From positions 434,001 to 498,000 of the forward strand of contig CBDFIL010000003.1 in the NCBI GenBank assembly GCA_965248075.1: DNA of 64,000 bases, read 5' to 3'. Under the pieces are notes generated by a model, which was not told where the DNA came from, did not search any database, and was given only the letters and a program-made list of their open reading frames with translations. Origin of the DNA: VXNE01 sp965248075. Lineage in GTDB: Bacteria; Pseudomonadota; Gammaproteobacteria; Pseudomonadales; Azotimanducaceae. The position numbers were made by a program, and so were the translations under genes. Positions 9,225-17,940 of the stretch are shown here, in pieces (position 1 is the stretch's first letter; each line of letters opens with the position of its first letter).

Positions 9225-9334
9225 TGGTGACTCCACCGGTCCCCTCGCGACGACAAGTTGTGAACCCCGTCAGGCCCGGAAGGGAGCAGCGGCAGCAGCG
9301 GACTCGGGCGCCGGGGTGTGGCTGGTGGGTCGCC
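9225..9334 (+). ncRNA. ffs: Signal recognition particle RNA (small bacterial type)
   Basis: The conserved apical domain IV is plain: gtcaggcccggaagg, agcagcgg, then the gggcgccggggtgtggct return strand with the GGAA tetraloop. The outer helix closes between ggtgactccacc and ggtgggtcgcc. The length of about 110 nt fits the 4.5S-type RNA that binds Ffh for co-translational targeting. It lies 10 bp before tRNA-Ser. The 5' boundary is estimated from the helix. Confidence 0.9.
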
Positions 9335-9344
9335 TCCAACCTTC

Positions 9345-9434
9345 GGAGAGGTGTCCGAGCGGCCGAAGGAGCACGCCTGGAAAGTGTGTATGGGTGAAAG
9401 CCCATCGAGGGTTCGAATCCCTCCCTCTCCGCCA
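9345..9434 (+). tRNA. tRNA-Ser (anticodon GGA)
   Basis: The acceptor stem ggagagg pairs with cctctcc. The anticodon loop cctggaaag gives GGA. There is a long class II variable arm, a ggttcgaatcc T loop and an encoded GCCA end. It follows the SRP RNA closely on the same strand. Confidence 0.95.
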
Positions 9435-9473
9435 AAGGCGTTTGGAATTCCAAACGCCTAGCTCTCCGCCAAA
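9425..9473 (+). repeat. 12-bp repeat of the tRNA-Ser end flanking a 24-bp palindrome
   Basis: The last bases of tRNA-Ser and the following As, ctctccgccaaa (9425-9436), recur at 9462-9473. Between them, 9436-9459 is a perfect 24-bp palindrome, aggcgtttggaa and its complement. The palindrome could act as a transcription terminator or an integration scar. From 9474 to the nudC start at 9739 no gene is apparent. Confidence 0.7.
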
Positions 9474-9738
9474 TAATATCTTTAAGATTCCCTCGACGGT
9501 GGCGGCGAAACACGCGCCCACCCCGTCGTAGTTTTCCCGGTTGTCCTCGAACGAATGGAGGACGCGGCTGAACGGTCGTCGCGATATCCGTGTATCTCCA
9601 CACCCGTTCCCCGGTTCCTTGAGCCATGCCAGGACGACAGAGCATAGCGGGCCATCGCGCAACGGTCTCTGCGGGCTTTGACAGGCGGTCCGCGGCCCCG
9701 CATGGTTGGGATTGGCAACTGGATACCCGCAGGCCCCC

Positions 9739-10659
9739 ATGACCGACATCGTCCACACGTTCGCCGGCAATCCGTTGGACCGCGGCGACGCCCTGCGCCG
9801 CGATCCGGACTGGTTGGCCGCGGCCACACAGGATCCCGACACGCGCTATCTGCCCATGTGGCGCCTGAACGTGCTGATCGAGGACGGCGATGGGGACCAG
9901 CTCGGCTGGCTGCCGCCGGCACGGATCTCGGGTGTGGATGTGCGGACACCGCCCGTGTTCCTCGGCGTGGCCGGCGAGCGACCGCTGTTCGCCCAGGACG
10001 TGTCCGCCGTGGAGGAGCCCCTGCGCGACCTGGACCTGCCGTCAGCATTCCGGTTCGAGGACTGCCGCGCCGCCGGCATGGTGCTGCCCGCCAGCGACGC
10101 GGGCATCCTGGCCCAGTGCCGGTCGCAGCTCGCCTGGCACGAACGGCACCAGTTCTGCAGCGCCTGCGGTACGCGTTCCACCCAGACGCGCGGCGGCCAT
10201 GTGCGCATCTGTCCGAACTGCAACGCACAGCACTTCCCGCGCACGGACCCGGTGGCGATCATGGTGATCTCGGACGGTAACCGGTGCCTGCTCGGTCAGG
10301 CCGTGGGTCGCCTCGCGCGCACCGGCATGTACTCTGCCCTGGCCGGTTTCATCGACCAGGGCGAGTCCATCGAGGAGGCCGTACGGCGCGAGGTCCGCGA
10401 AGAGGCCGGCGTGGAAGTGGGCGCCGTCCGGTATCACTCGTCGCAACCCTGGCCGTTCCCGTCGTCGCTGATGATCGGCTGTCATGGCGAGGCGCTGACC
10501 ACGGACATCCGCATCGACCCGGTCGAGATGGCGGACGTGCGCTGGTTCCCGCGGGACGAGGCGCGCCTGGCACTGGCCGGGGAGCACCCGACGCTGAAGG
10601 TGCCGGGCCCCATGGCCATCGCGCACCACCTGATCCGAGCCTGGGTCGACGAGGTCTGA
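9739..10659 (+). CDS. nudC: NAD+ diphosphatase (NADH pyrophosphatase)
   Basis: The protein of about 306 aa has the NudC layout. An N-terminal domain is followed by a four-cysteine zinc ribbon (CSACGTR and CPNC), and then the Nudix domain with the full box GFIDQGESIEEAVRREVREEAGV, followed by the SQPWPFPSSLM signature typical of the NudC subfamily. It hydrolyses NAD(H) to AMP and NMN(H) and can remove NAD caps from RNA. The ATG at 9739 is preferred over an upstream TTG at 9706. The last 30 codons are duplicated at 11306-11395. Confidence 0.93.
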   Translation: MTDIVHTFAGNPLDRGDALRRDPDWLAAATQDPDTRYLPMWRLNVLIEDGDGDQLGWLPPARISGVDVRTPPVFLGVAGERPLFAQDVSAVEEPLRDLDLPSAFRFEDCRAAGMVLPASDAGILAQCRSQLAWHERHQFCSACGTRSTQTRGGHVRICPNCNAQHFPRTDPVAIMVISDGNRCLLGQAVGRLARTGMYSALAGFIDQGESIEEAVRREVREEAGVEVGAVRYHSSQPWPFPSSLMIGCHGEALTTDIRIDPVEMADVRWFPRDEARLALAGEHPTLKVPGPMAIAHHLIRAWVDEV

Positions 10660-10753
10660 GCCACCGGTCGGCGCGGCCGGCGGGTGCCCGTCAGGCAGAC
10701 GCCGCCGCCCTGGCCCTTTGCGATCTCACCGCTTTGGGAGCAGATGGTGGGAG

Positions 10754-11294
10754 CAGATGGGACACCCACTCTTGTGGGTCCCATCTGGCGGCCCGGGTGG
10801 GTGTCCCATCTGGTAGCCAGAGTGGGCTGCTGGCAGCCTGCACGACGCGCCCGTGGGGAAGGGCCGCGCACCGCCCGGCCGTCTGCACGATCCCACATCG
10901 TGGCTCGCCCTGGTGGCCTCGAACCGCCAGCGCGCCCCGACCACTACGCTGGCACACTGGGTACGCGCGACCGCCTGAGCGCTTCGCCAGATCGGGCGCA
11001 TCATCCGCGGCGCCGCGAGCTCGCGTCGCCATCGCGTGCGTCCCAGCCACGGGCAAGCGCGGCCCCGCGCTCCCGTCTGTCCTATTGTTCTTCCCGCTCC
11101 CTCCTTTGCCGCCTGCGACGCGCGGCTCCCACCTGGTGACTCGGGTGGGTGCCCGATCTGGCACCCTCTCGCACCTTCCGACTCGGGTGGGTGTCCTATC
11201 TGGCGCTCCCTTCCGACTCGGGTGGGTGTCCCATCTGGCGCTTCCATCTGGCGCCATCTGGCGCTGGGCACACGGGTGGGTGTCCCATCTGGCG
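10754..11294. repeat. Array of short GTGGGTGTCCCATCTGG repeats
   Basis: At least seven copies of a core close to gtgggtgtcccatctgg occur: 10774, 10797, 11145, 11187, 11222 and 11275 on plus, and 10754 on minus. The first minus copy and the next plus copies can form long hairpins. Several copies share the flanking word gactcggg at 35-43 bp spacing, and truncated ccatctggcg copies occur at 11244-11263. The stretch 10815-11135 holds no convincing gene. Confidence 0.75.
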
Positions 11295-11305
11295 AGGTGT
11301 GCCAG

Positions 11306-11395
11306 GCGCTGGCCGGCGAGCATCCGACGCTGAAGGTCCCGAGTCCCGGAGCCATCGCGCACCACCTGATCCGGGCCTGGGTGGACCAAGCCTGA
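11306..11395 (+). pseudogene. Duplicated 3' end of nudC
   Basis: This stretch encodes ALAGEHPTLKVP followed by AIAHHLIRAWVDQA and a stop, nearly identical to the last 30 residues of NudC at 10566-10659. Similarity continues past the stop (gtcggcg, then tcaggca). It is a partial copy displaced by about 740 bp, with the short-repeat array between parent and copy. It has no start codon or Nudix box and is not a gene. Confidence 0.85.
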
Positions 11396-11465
11396 GAAAC
11401 CTGTCGGCGGCGCGACCCGTGAGGGCTCTTTCAGGCAATCACGATTCGTCGAGCCCGGTTCGGTC

Positions 11466-12383
11466 TCACCGCTTCGCGTTGTTCACCGTGCGCTGGAAGA
11501 TCGCGAAGTCCTTCTCGTAGTCGAAGTACTTCTTGTAGAGGAAGTCGTCGAGGCCGAGCAGCTGCGACATCGGCGGACCGTACGTTGCGACGAGCCGGTC
11601 CGCGATGTCCGAGTAGTCATCGGCGGACCGCATGAGCAGACGGTAGTAGGTGGCATGGAGCACGACACGCTGCCCGGGGATCGAGCGCGGCCAGTTGCCG
11701 TGCCAGACGTTCCCGTCCCAGAGGACGATGGAGCCGGCCGGGCACTCGGCCGCGATGGCGCGGGAGAGATCGGCGGACTCGGCTTCGTTCGGGTGGCGGT
11801 GGAAACGTCCCGTGCCGGGGACGATGAGGGTCGCGCCGCCTTCCATCGTGAAATCGTCGCAGGCCCAGCACGCCGTCAGCATGAAGTTGTGCGCCGGGAA
11901 CGGAGCCGGGATCATGTCCTGGTCGGAGTGCGGCGGTGTAGAGGGGTCACCGGGGTTGCGGACCGTGCCGATAAGGCTCCCGAGGAGACAGCCGCGACCG
12001 ACCGAGAACTCCGCCAGGGCCATCACGCTCGGGTTCGTCGCGGCCTCCGCGAACACGGCGTCCTCGCGCAGCAGCCGCCCTTTTGCTGCGGGGAGGCTGC
12101 GGGAGTTCGCGGCCTCGGCCGTCGCGACGATCGTCTTGCGCAGCCGGTCGAAGAACTCTGGAGAGGCGGCGTTTTCGACGATGGTCCAGCCTTCCGCCGC
12201 GAGCTGCCGACAGTTCTCGATGAGCCCGAGTTCCTCGACCACGGGGCGGAGTTGGTCGGAGATCGCCTCGGGCGGCACGGTCTCGTAGACGCGGGGCTCC
12301 AGGGGGACTGTCCCCTCCGAAAGCTGAACGTCGGCTGTGGCGTCCGCCGGGCTCTGATCTTCGGCGGCGTCTGCGATGGTCAT
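11466..12383 (-). CDS. Phytanoyl-CoA dioxygenase (PhyH) family protein
   Basis: A 305-aa Fe(II)/2-oxoglutarate-dependent oxygenase. The metal-binding HxD is in PPHSDQDMIPAP, the distal histidine is in NVWHGNWPRSIPG, and the downstream arginine that holds 2-oxoglutarate is probably that of PGQRVVLHA. These enzymes hydroxylate small organic substrates; the substrate here is unknown. It is paralogous to the interrupted gene at 27917-29258 (shared EELGLxENCRQLAAEGW and YGPPMSQLLG/WGPPMSQLLG blocks), but lacks that gene's N-terminal beta-rich domain. It is followed by two more PhyH genes of another subgroup on the same strand. Confidence 0.87.
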   Translation of the reverse strand: MTIADAAEDQSPADATADVQLSEGTVPLEPRVYETVPPEAISDQLRPVVEELGLIENCRQLAAEGWTIVENAASPEFFDRLRKTIVATAEAANSRSLPAAKGRLLREDAVFAEAATNPSVMALAEFSVGRGCLLGSLIGTVRNPGDPSTPPHSDQDMIPAPFPAHNFMLTACWACDDFTMEGGATLIVPGTGRFHRHPNEAESADLSRAIAAECPAGSIVLWDGNVWHGNWPRSIPGQRVVLHATYYRLLMRSADDYSDIADRLVATYGPPMSQLLGLDDFLYKKYFDYEKDFAIFQRTVNNAKR

Positions 12384-12413
12384 GTCTCTTCCCCGTTTTC
12401 GGCGGAAGCTGCG

Positions 12414-13207
12414 TCAGCGCAACTGATGGAAGCGCCGCGACCGGAACGGCGCGCCGTCGGTCGGGTCGTCCACGAGCCGGCTTTCCCCGGGCAGCGATCG
12501 GTAGGTGGCGTCGTTCCCGAAGAAACGCAGCACGAGCGTGTTGCGTGCCGGTGTGGTCCCGTCCACGGGCCCACGCCCGTGCAGGGCGCAGGGGTGGAAC
12601 GCGATGACATCGCCGGGGTCGGTGTCCCAGGACACCACGTCCCAGGACGCCGGATCCCGCGCGAGATCGGCCTCGATATCCGGCAGCAGCGGCAGATCCG
12701 AGTCGCGGTGCAACGGTTGGGTCGGGTCGTCGGGATCGCGATACGAGCTGCCGTTGTACCGCTTGCCCCGGTGCGAGCCCCGCACGATGGCGATCGAGTT
12801 TCGCGCCGGCAGGGGTTCGAAGGAGATCCACATGTTGACCCAATGCTGGCCGTGGATCGGCGTGTACGAGCTGTCCTGGTGCCAGGGCGAGTTGCCCAGC
12901 TTGCCGCCGTGGTTGCCGCCCTTCGCGAACAACTCTTCGGCGAGGTACCAGACATGCTCGGAGCCCCACAACTCGGCCAGGTAGTCGGCGAACGGCACTT
13001 CATCGACGAAGGCCTTCAGGCCTGCTTCCCACGCACCGGGGTTCATGTTGTCGACGTAGTGCGCATGCGCGCGAGGGGCCCCGGGTTGGCCATGCCCCAG
13101 TCGAAACAGCCCCTGGCCCGGACCATCTGGTCCGGCGTCAGGAATCCCGGGGCCTTGATGCCTCCGTCGCGGGCGTAACTCCGCTTCTGCTCTTCGGTGG
13201 GTAGCAT
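12414..13207 (-). pseudogene. PhyH-family dioxygenase, frameshifted
   Basis: The N-terminal 46 residues (MLPTEEQKRSYARDGG onward, from 13207) and the rest (AHYVDNMNPGAWEAG to the stop at 12414) lie in different frames. Compared with the intact neighbour at 13301-14122, the break near 13060-13085 also lacks about seven residues. The catalytic part is otherwise preserved: SPWHQDSSY gives HxD, and ALHGRGP gives the distal histidine. A sequencing error would not explain the missing residues, so a real small deletion is likely. It ends 31 bp before the start of the PhyH gene at 11466-12383. Confidence 0.8.
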
Positions 13208-13300
13208 GGTGGTGGCCTCTCGAGACTGACCGGCGTTATGACGGTTGTGCGCGGTGTTTGTCAAACCGCGTGGGTCGAGCGCGATCGGCTCCCTCGGCGA

Positions 13301-14122
13301 TCAACGCAGTTGCGGGAAGTGACGGGCACGGAACGGGGCGCCGTCGGTCGGATCGTCCACAACAGTCCGGGGGCTGCTGGGCAGTGCCCGGTAGGTGGCG
13401 TCGTCACCGAAGAAGCGCAGCACGATCGTATTGCGCTCCGGCGTGACGGAATCCACCGGTCCGCGGCCGTGCAGGGCGCCGGGGTGGAACACGATGACGT
13501 CGCCGGGTTCGGTGTCCCAGGACACGACGTCCCACGCCGCGGGACTCCGGGCGAGGTCGGCTTCGATGTCCGGCAGAAGGGGCAGCTCCGAGTCGGGGTA
13601 CAGCGGCTTCGCCAGATCGCGGGGATCGATGCCGTTGTACAGCGTGCCCCGATGCGAGCCGCGCACGAAGGCGATGGAGTTATGTGCCGGCAGGGGTTCG
13701 AAGGACATCCACATGTTGGCCCAGTGCAGGCCGCCGAGGGGGATGTAGGAACTGTCCTGGTGCCACGGCGAGTCGGCAATCTTGCCGTCCGACGCGCACC
13801 CCTCACCGCCGCGCTTGGCGAACACCTCCTCGGCGAAGTACCAGACGTGCTCGGAGCCCCACAGGTCGGCCAGGTAGTCCGCGAACGGCAGGTCCCGGAC
13901 CAGCGCCTTGACGCCCGCTTCCCACGCCTTGGGGTTCGCGGCGTCTACCCAGTGCGCGTGCCTGGTGCCGCGGAATATCGTGCCTCCGACGGGGCCCGGA
14001 TTGGCGACAGCCCAGTCGAAACAGGCCCGGGCCCGGGCCAATTGCGAGGGGTTCAGGAATCCCGCGGCCTTGACGCCGCCGTCGCGGGCGTAGCTCTGCC
14101 TCTGTTCATCCGTGGGTGGCAT
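13301..14122 (-). CDS. Phytanoyl-CoA dioxygenase (PhyH) family protein
   Basis: A 273-aa non-heme iron oxygenase. The HxD is in ADSPWHQDSSYIP, the distal histidine in GALHGRGPVDS, and the 2-oxoglutarate arginine is probably that of ERNTIVLRFFG. It is closely paralogous to the frameshifted gene downstream, with long identical blocks such as DLxLLPDIEADLAR and DDPTDGAPFR, so the pair arose by tandem duplication. The substrate is not predictable. The DUF3604 protein is divergent in function but lies upstream on the same strand. Confidence 0.87.
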   Translation of the reverse strand: MPPTDEQRQSYARDGGVKAAGFLNPSQLARARACFDWAVANPGPVGGTIFRGTRHAHWVDAANPKAWEAGVKALVRDLPFADYLADLWGSEHVWYFAEEVFAKRGGEGCASDGKIADSPWHQDSSYIPLGGLHWANMWMSFEPLPAHNSIAFVRGSHRGTLYNGIDPRDLAKPLYPDSELPLLPDIEADLARSPAAWDVVSWDTEPGDVIVFHPGALHGRGPVDSVTPERNTIVLRFFGDDATYRALPSSPRTVVDDPTDGAPFRARHFPQLR

Positions 14123-14246
14123 GGTGCGGACCTCTCAGGACACAGGCGTTATGGCTGTCCTGCCGCGCGTTGTCAAACCGGGTCAGTGCCAAAGGGGATG
14201 AGCCGGGCGTCGCCGTGCACCTCGCGGCGCTGCTTGCCCAGGGCGC

Positions 14247-16079
14247 CTACCCTCCAGGCGCGTACCAGATCGAAGAACTCCAGGCGCGCTCCTGGATCGT
14301 GGCCGCAAGGTCCGGGTTCGGCGGGATGCCGAGGTTGAGGGCATCCCAGGTGGACCAGCGGCAACTCGGATTCTCCAGCACGCGAACGTAGTAGAACGCT
14401 CGCTCGCCGGGATCGAACTCGGGGTCCGTCCACACCGTCCGGAGTTGGGTCGCACCCTTGTCCCGGCTGACGGAGCAGTCGGCGAGGTTCACCCGGGCGC
14501 CGTTGTCGCCGCACCGATGCGTGTCCGGGTCCGGCGTCAGCCCGTCCGAGCAGGCGACGTCGAAGACACGCTCCTGCGCCTGTCCGTCCCGGATCCAGCC
14601 CTTGATCAGCTGCGCGCGCTGCAGCCAGCCCGATGCCGGGTCGCGCAGCGCGATCACGAGGAAGCTCGGCGCCTGACCCGCGCCCCCGGCAAGTTCGCCG
14701 CCCATCGGCACGCCCTGGCGGTAGGCCGCCGCGACGGGATCCGGCGCCTCCGCCAATGCCGCGTCGAGGCCGAACCCGCCGAAGAGGCGGACGCGGATAC
14801 GTGGCCCGGAGGTGGCGAACGACTCGCGGCGTCGCATGGCGTCGTAGATCGCGGACCGGGTATTCCCGTCGGCCCACACGGCTGCCAGCCCGCCCGTTCC
14901 GTGGGTTGCCGTGCGAGGTGTCCAGTAGCCCTCCCAGGAATCCTGCTCCGGCCCGTAGGCCGAGCCCCGGGCCTCGGGGGTGTTCGCCCGGTTGGTGAAG
15001 TGGCGTCCCTCCTCGAAAGAGCCCGCGCTCACATGGGTGTCGCTCGCGCCCACCACGCCGAGCCGATACGGGTTGAAGCCTGCGCGCTCCTCCATTTCGA
15101 GGCCGGTCAGGAGGGCGTCACGCAGGTAGCCGCCCTTGAAGATCGTGATCGGGTCCTTGTTCTCGGCCTTGTTGAGGTAGTACTGCACGATCTGGAAGTC
15201 CGCCCACTCGTCGTTCGGAGAGAGGGAGGGGTGTGTCTCGGACGTCCCCTTCTTCTGGCTGACCTCGACCACGGGCTCGTTGCGCATCCGGGCCGCCGCA
15301 AAGGCCGCGTCGATGGGTTCGCCCTGCCAGGTGGTCTCCATGAAGGCGAGACCGTCGCTCTGGTTCATGTTGTGCGGAATGCCCATCGCCTCGATGCCGT
15401 CCGCGCGCAGCCCGTCGAGCCACGCCCACAGGTCGGCGGGATCGGGTGAGTCCAGCGAGCTGAAGGGCCACTCGGGGACCTCCGAGCCGCGAAAGATCAC
15501 GTTGCGGTGCAGATGACGGACGCCCGGGGACAGGGAGTATTCGTAGCCGATCAGCGCCGTGAACCGCCCGGGGTCGTCGTGCCGCTCGGCCGCATCGACG
15601 ATCTTCTCCCAGGCCCAGGAGATGACGGCCTTGCCGGCGATGTCGGGGCCGCCAGTGAGGAACCTGCGCATCTCGGCCTGGTAGGCGTAGTACTCGACGA
15701 GCGACAGATCCTCGTCCGGCAGTACGCGGGGCGTATCGGGATGGCCGTAGGACACGCTGTCCGGATCGAGCAGGGCGGCGTGTACTCCGAGGTACTCGGC
15801 ATGATCGGTGACGGCGAGGAAGTCGAGCGGAGCGCCGGACAGCCGGATGGTGCTGCCGTCCGGATGGGGAATGGGCTCGCCTTTCGCATAAAGATAGGCA
15901 TGGTCCGGCGTCGTGCGGACCGTCCCCATGAACGCATCGAACGAATACATGGTGTGGATGTGCAGGTCGCCGAAGAGAGCCGAGCGCTCCGGCGCTTGTG
16001 CGCCGGCGGCGATCGCCGCGGACGAGAAGGCGACCAGCGCGAGGCCTGTGCGCACCCTGCGCAACGGTGTCGTATTCAT
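14247..16079 (-). CDS. DUF3604 domain protein, exported
   Basis: A protein of about 610 aa that starts with a signal peptide (RTGLALVAFSSAAIAAGAQA) and then the FGDLHIHTMYSFDAF motif. This resembles the metal-binding start of PHP-type phosphoesterases and is typical of DUF3604 (AlgP/PHP-like) proteins. Further conserved blocks are FLAVTDHAEYLG, WGLVGASDTHVSAGSFEE-like VGASDTHVSAGSFEEG and GLAAVWADGNTRSAIYDAM. The biochemical role of the family is not established. The ATG at 16079 is chosen over one at 16124 because it places the signal peptide at the N terminus. Confidence 0.85.
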   Translation of the reverse strand: MNTTPLRRVRTGLALVAFSSAAIAAGAQAPERSALFGDLHIHTMYSFDAFMGTVRTTPDHAYLYAKGEPIPHPDGSTIRLSGAPLDFLAVTDHAEYLGVHAALLDPDSVSYGHPDTPRVLPDEDLSLVEYYAYQAEMRRFLTGGPDIAGKAVISWAWEKIVDAAERHDDPGRFTALIGYEYSLSPGVRHLHRNVIFRGSEVPEWPFSSLDSPDPADLWAWLDGLRADGIEAMGIPHNMNQSDGLAFMETTWQGEPIDAAFAAARMRNEPVVEVSQKKGTSETHPSLSPNDEWADFQIVQYYLNKAENKDPITIFKGGYLRDALLTGLEMEERAGFNPYRLGVVGASDTHVSAGSFEEGRHFTNRANTPEARGSAYGPEQDSWEGYWTPRTATHGTGGLAAVWADGNTRSAIYDAMRRRESFATSGPRIRVRLFGGFGLDAALAEAPDPVAAAYRQGVPMGGELAGGAGQAPSFLVIALRDPASGWLQRAQLIKGWIRDGQAQERVFDVACSDGLTPDPDTHRCGDNGARVNLADCSVSRDKGATQLRTVWTDPEFDPGERAFYYVRVLENPSCRWSTWDALNLGIPPNPDLAATIQERAWSSSIWYAPGG

Positions 16080-16207
16080 GCTCGTTCCCCACGACGAAAC
16101 GGGGCCTATGGTGCGCCAACCCATGACGAATGCAACCGCCCCGGTTCGGCGCGCGAGTCAGGAATGATTGCGGGGCACGCGCCGGTAGCGGTCGGCGCCG
16201 CAACCGC

Positions 16208-16444
16208 TCACTCCCGCCCCGGGGGGTCGCGGATCCGACCGCGGAGCCGGTCAAAGTACTCCGCCTCGGCGGTGGCCGCCGACGCCACCCCTTCGAGAAG
16301 CAGACCACGCAAGCACTGGCGATCCCGGTCCTTGCGGATCAATTCGCGGACGTACTCGCTTGAAGTGCTGTAGCCACCTGCACCGACCTGATCGTTCACG
16401 AAGTCCCTGAGGGCATCGGGAAGCGATATGTTGATCGTGGTCAT
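16208..16444 (-). CDS. ParD-like antitoxin, orphan
   Basis: A 78-aa protein with a ribbon-helix-helix N terminus (MTTINISLPDALRDFVNDQV, then GGYSTSSEYVRELIRKD) as in the ParD/CC2985 antitoxin family. A ParE toxin normally follows directly, but downstream on this strand there is only the DUF3604 gene, so the antitoxin stands alone. Two short inverted repeats upstream could be its operator. A GGAGCG ribosome-binding site precedes the start. Confidence 0.8.
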   Translation of the reverse strand: MTTINISLPDALRDFVNDQVGAGGYSTSSEYVRELIRKDRDRQCLRGLLLEGVASAATAEAEYFDRLRGRIRDPPGRE

Positions 16445-16466
16445 GGCGTGACGCTCCGATGTCAAA

Positions 16467-16515
16467 TTGGTCCGGAAAGGACCATTTCTTGATGCAAAAT
16501 AGACCTTATAGGTCG
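16467..16515. promoter_or_regulatory. Inverted repeats upstream of the ParD-like gene
   Basis: Two short dyads lie just upstream of the antitoxin: tggtcc-ggaaa-ggacca and gacct-tat-aggtc. The surrounding 60 bp are notably AT-rich for this region. Both features fit an autoregulated toxin-antitoxin promoter, but no binding is demonstrated. Confidence 0.45.
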
Positions 16516-16537
16516 ATTTTTCTCCATACCAAAGCAA

Positions 16538-16745
16538 GTGCGGGCCGAGGGGCTCACCCGCAACGTCCGTAACTTCGCACGTTTCCTCGAAGCCATCGCG
16601 TTCTCCCACGGCGCACAACTCAATTTCACGGCGGTCGCGAGGGAGCGCGAGTCAACCGAAGGGTCGTCGCCAGCTATGTCGACATCCTGGAAGACCTGTT
16701 ACTCGGCTCGTGAAGAACTGCAAGCATCGAGGGCAACGTCTCACG
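16538..16745 (+). pseudogene. Fragment of a DUF4143-type AAA ATPase
   Basis: Frame one reads LTRNVRNFARFLEAIAFSHG, then QLNFTAVARE. After a shift another frame reads ARVNRRVVASYVDILEDLLLGS before a stop. Together these match the DUF4143 region of the ATP-binding proteins that typically read RFLEAxSFSHGxxLN...VxxYVxILEDLL. The ATPase domain upstream and the C terminus downstream are gone, and there is at least one frameshift. It is a gene remnant. Confidence 0.65.
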
Positions 16746-16934
16746 GCCCAACGGGCGAAGGTCCTGCATGATCTCGGCCGCGCTTGTGGCAAAACATGTG
16801 CTTTGCCAGCCCACCGCGCCGACGCATGCCCGGAGCCGCCCCTGCCGCCTGCCTTCGCGCGAGCCTCTTATCGCGCCGGCGGGCCTGTGGTAGCGTTCCG
16901 GGTATCGAGGCGTGGCCCGACCGGGGAGTCCCCC

Positions 16935-17711
16935 ATGCGGGAAACCGACACCGTTCCCACCGACGACGATGCGACGCCCGCCAGGCGGACCGGCGCGCCA
17001 GAGCCCCTGTCGTTGTCCGACTACCCCGAGTCGGACGGTAAGCCGATGGCGGAGACGCCGATCCACTGGCACGCCACGGTCGACGCCGCGCAACCCCTGC
17101 AGGAGTTCTATCGGGACCGTGCGGACGTCTACGTGGGTAGCGACATGATGATGTACTACCGCGAGGGCGACATTCGGGCGTGCGTGTCGCCGGACGTGTT
17201 CGTGGCGTTCGATGCGCCGAAGCTGCCGGAACGGCGCGTCTGGCGGACCTGGGTGGAGGGGAAGCTGGCAGACTTCGTGCTGGAGATCACTTCGCTCGGC
17301 ACGCGGCGCGTGGACGAGGTGACGAAGAAGGCGCTGTACGCGGAGCTGGGGATTCGGGAGTACTGGCAGTTCGACCCGGAGGGAGACTATCTGCAGCCGA
17401 TGCTGCAGGGCCGCCGTCTCGGGTCCGACGGCGAGTATCGGCCGCTGGTCCTGGAGCAACGGAACGGCGCCCTGTGCCATGGAAGCCTGCTCGGGCTGGA
17501 GTTGCGGCTGGAGGGGGAGCGGCTGCGCTTCTTCGACCCGCGGCGAGGCGAGTACCTGCTGACCTCCCGGGAGAAGGCGGAAGCGCTGCGAGGGACGGAG
17601 TCAGTGCTGCGAGGGACGGAGGAAACGCTGCGAGGGACGGAGGCGGCGCTGCGAGCCGCCCGGGCCGAGAACGCGGACCTGAGGCGGCGCCTGGACCGGC
17701 GCGGGAAGTGA
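16935..17711 (+). CDS. Uma2 family (DUF820) putative nuclease with repeat tail
   Basis: A 258-aa protein of the PD-(D/E)xK-like Uma2 family. Recognisable blocks are VYVGSDMMMYYREGD, VSPDVFVAFD, FVLEITSLGT and KKALYAELGIREYWQFDP. The family is predicted to be nuclease-like, but its role is unknown. The C terminus is a heptad-type tail with three LRGTE repeats. A second member lies at 25.9-26.7 kb, reversed. The start ATG at 16935 follows a GGGGAG ribosome-binding site. Confidence 0.82.
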   Translation: MRETDTVPTDDDATPARRTGAPEPLSLSDYPESDGKPMAETPIHWHATVDAAQPLQEFYRDRADVYVGSDMMMYYREGDIRACVSPDVFVAFDAPKLPERRVWRTWVEGKLADFVLEITSLGTRRVDEVTKKALYAELGIREYWQFDPEGDYLQPMLQGRRLGSDGEYRPLVLEQRNGALCHGSLLGLELRLEGERLRFFDPRRGEYLLTSREKAEALRGTESVLRGTEETLRGTEAALRAARAENADLRRRLDRRGK

Positions 17712-17940
17712 CGCTCGGTGGCGCTACCCGACCCCGAGGCCCCGAACCTGATCCTCGAGGAAAGCGACGTTCGCATCGTCAACCTCCTTGCCGAGAGCGG
17801 CCGCTGCGTCGAGCTGGCTGCGTATCGGACGAGGCGGTCCACCCCCCGAGGTCCTCGTAGCGCTTCGCCGCGCCGGCATCGATGCTGCCGTCGTCTGACA
17901 GAGTATGGTGGTAGCTTGAGGACACTTTCAGGAGGTTAGC

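Noticed and set aside
10754..11294. Could the short repeats be a CRISPR array?
   Set aside because: Copies differ in orientation and sequence, spacing is irregular, several are truncated, and there are no cas genes.
16208..16618. Longer 136-aa form of the ParD-like antitoxin
   Set aside because: The extra residues are read through the AT-rich operator-like region and the DUF4143 relic; ATG 16444 gives the normal family length and has a ribosome-binding site.
17718..17939. Small plus-strand gene between Uma2 and BVMO
   Set aside because: 73 codons with no recognisable domain and Arg-rich second half; it overlaps the BVMO ribosome-binding region. It could be a gene relic but is not supported.
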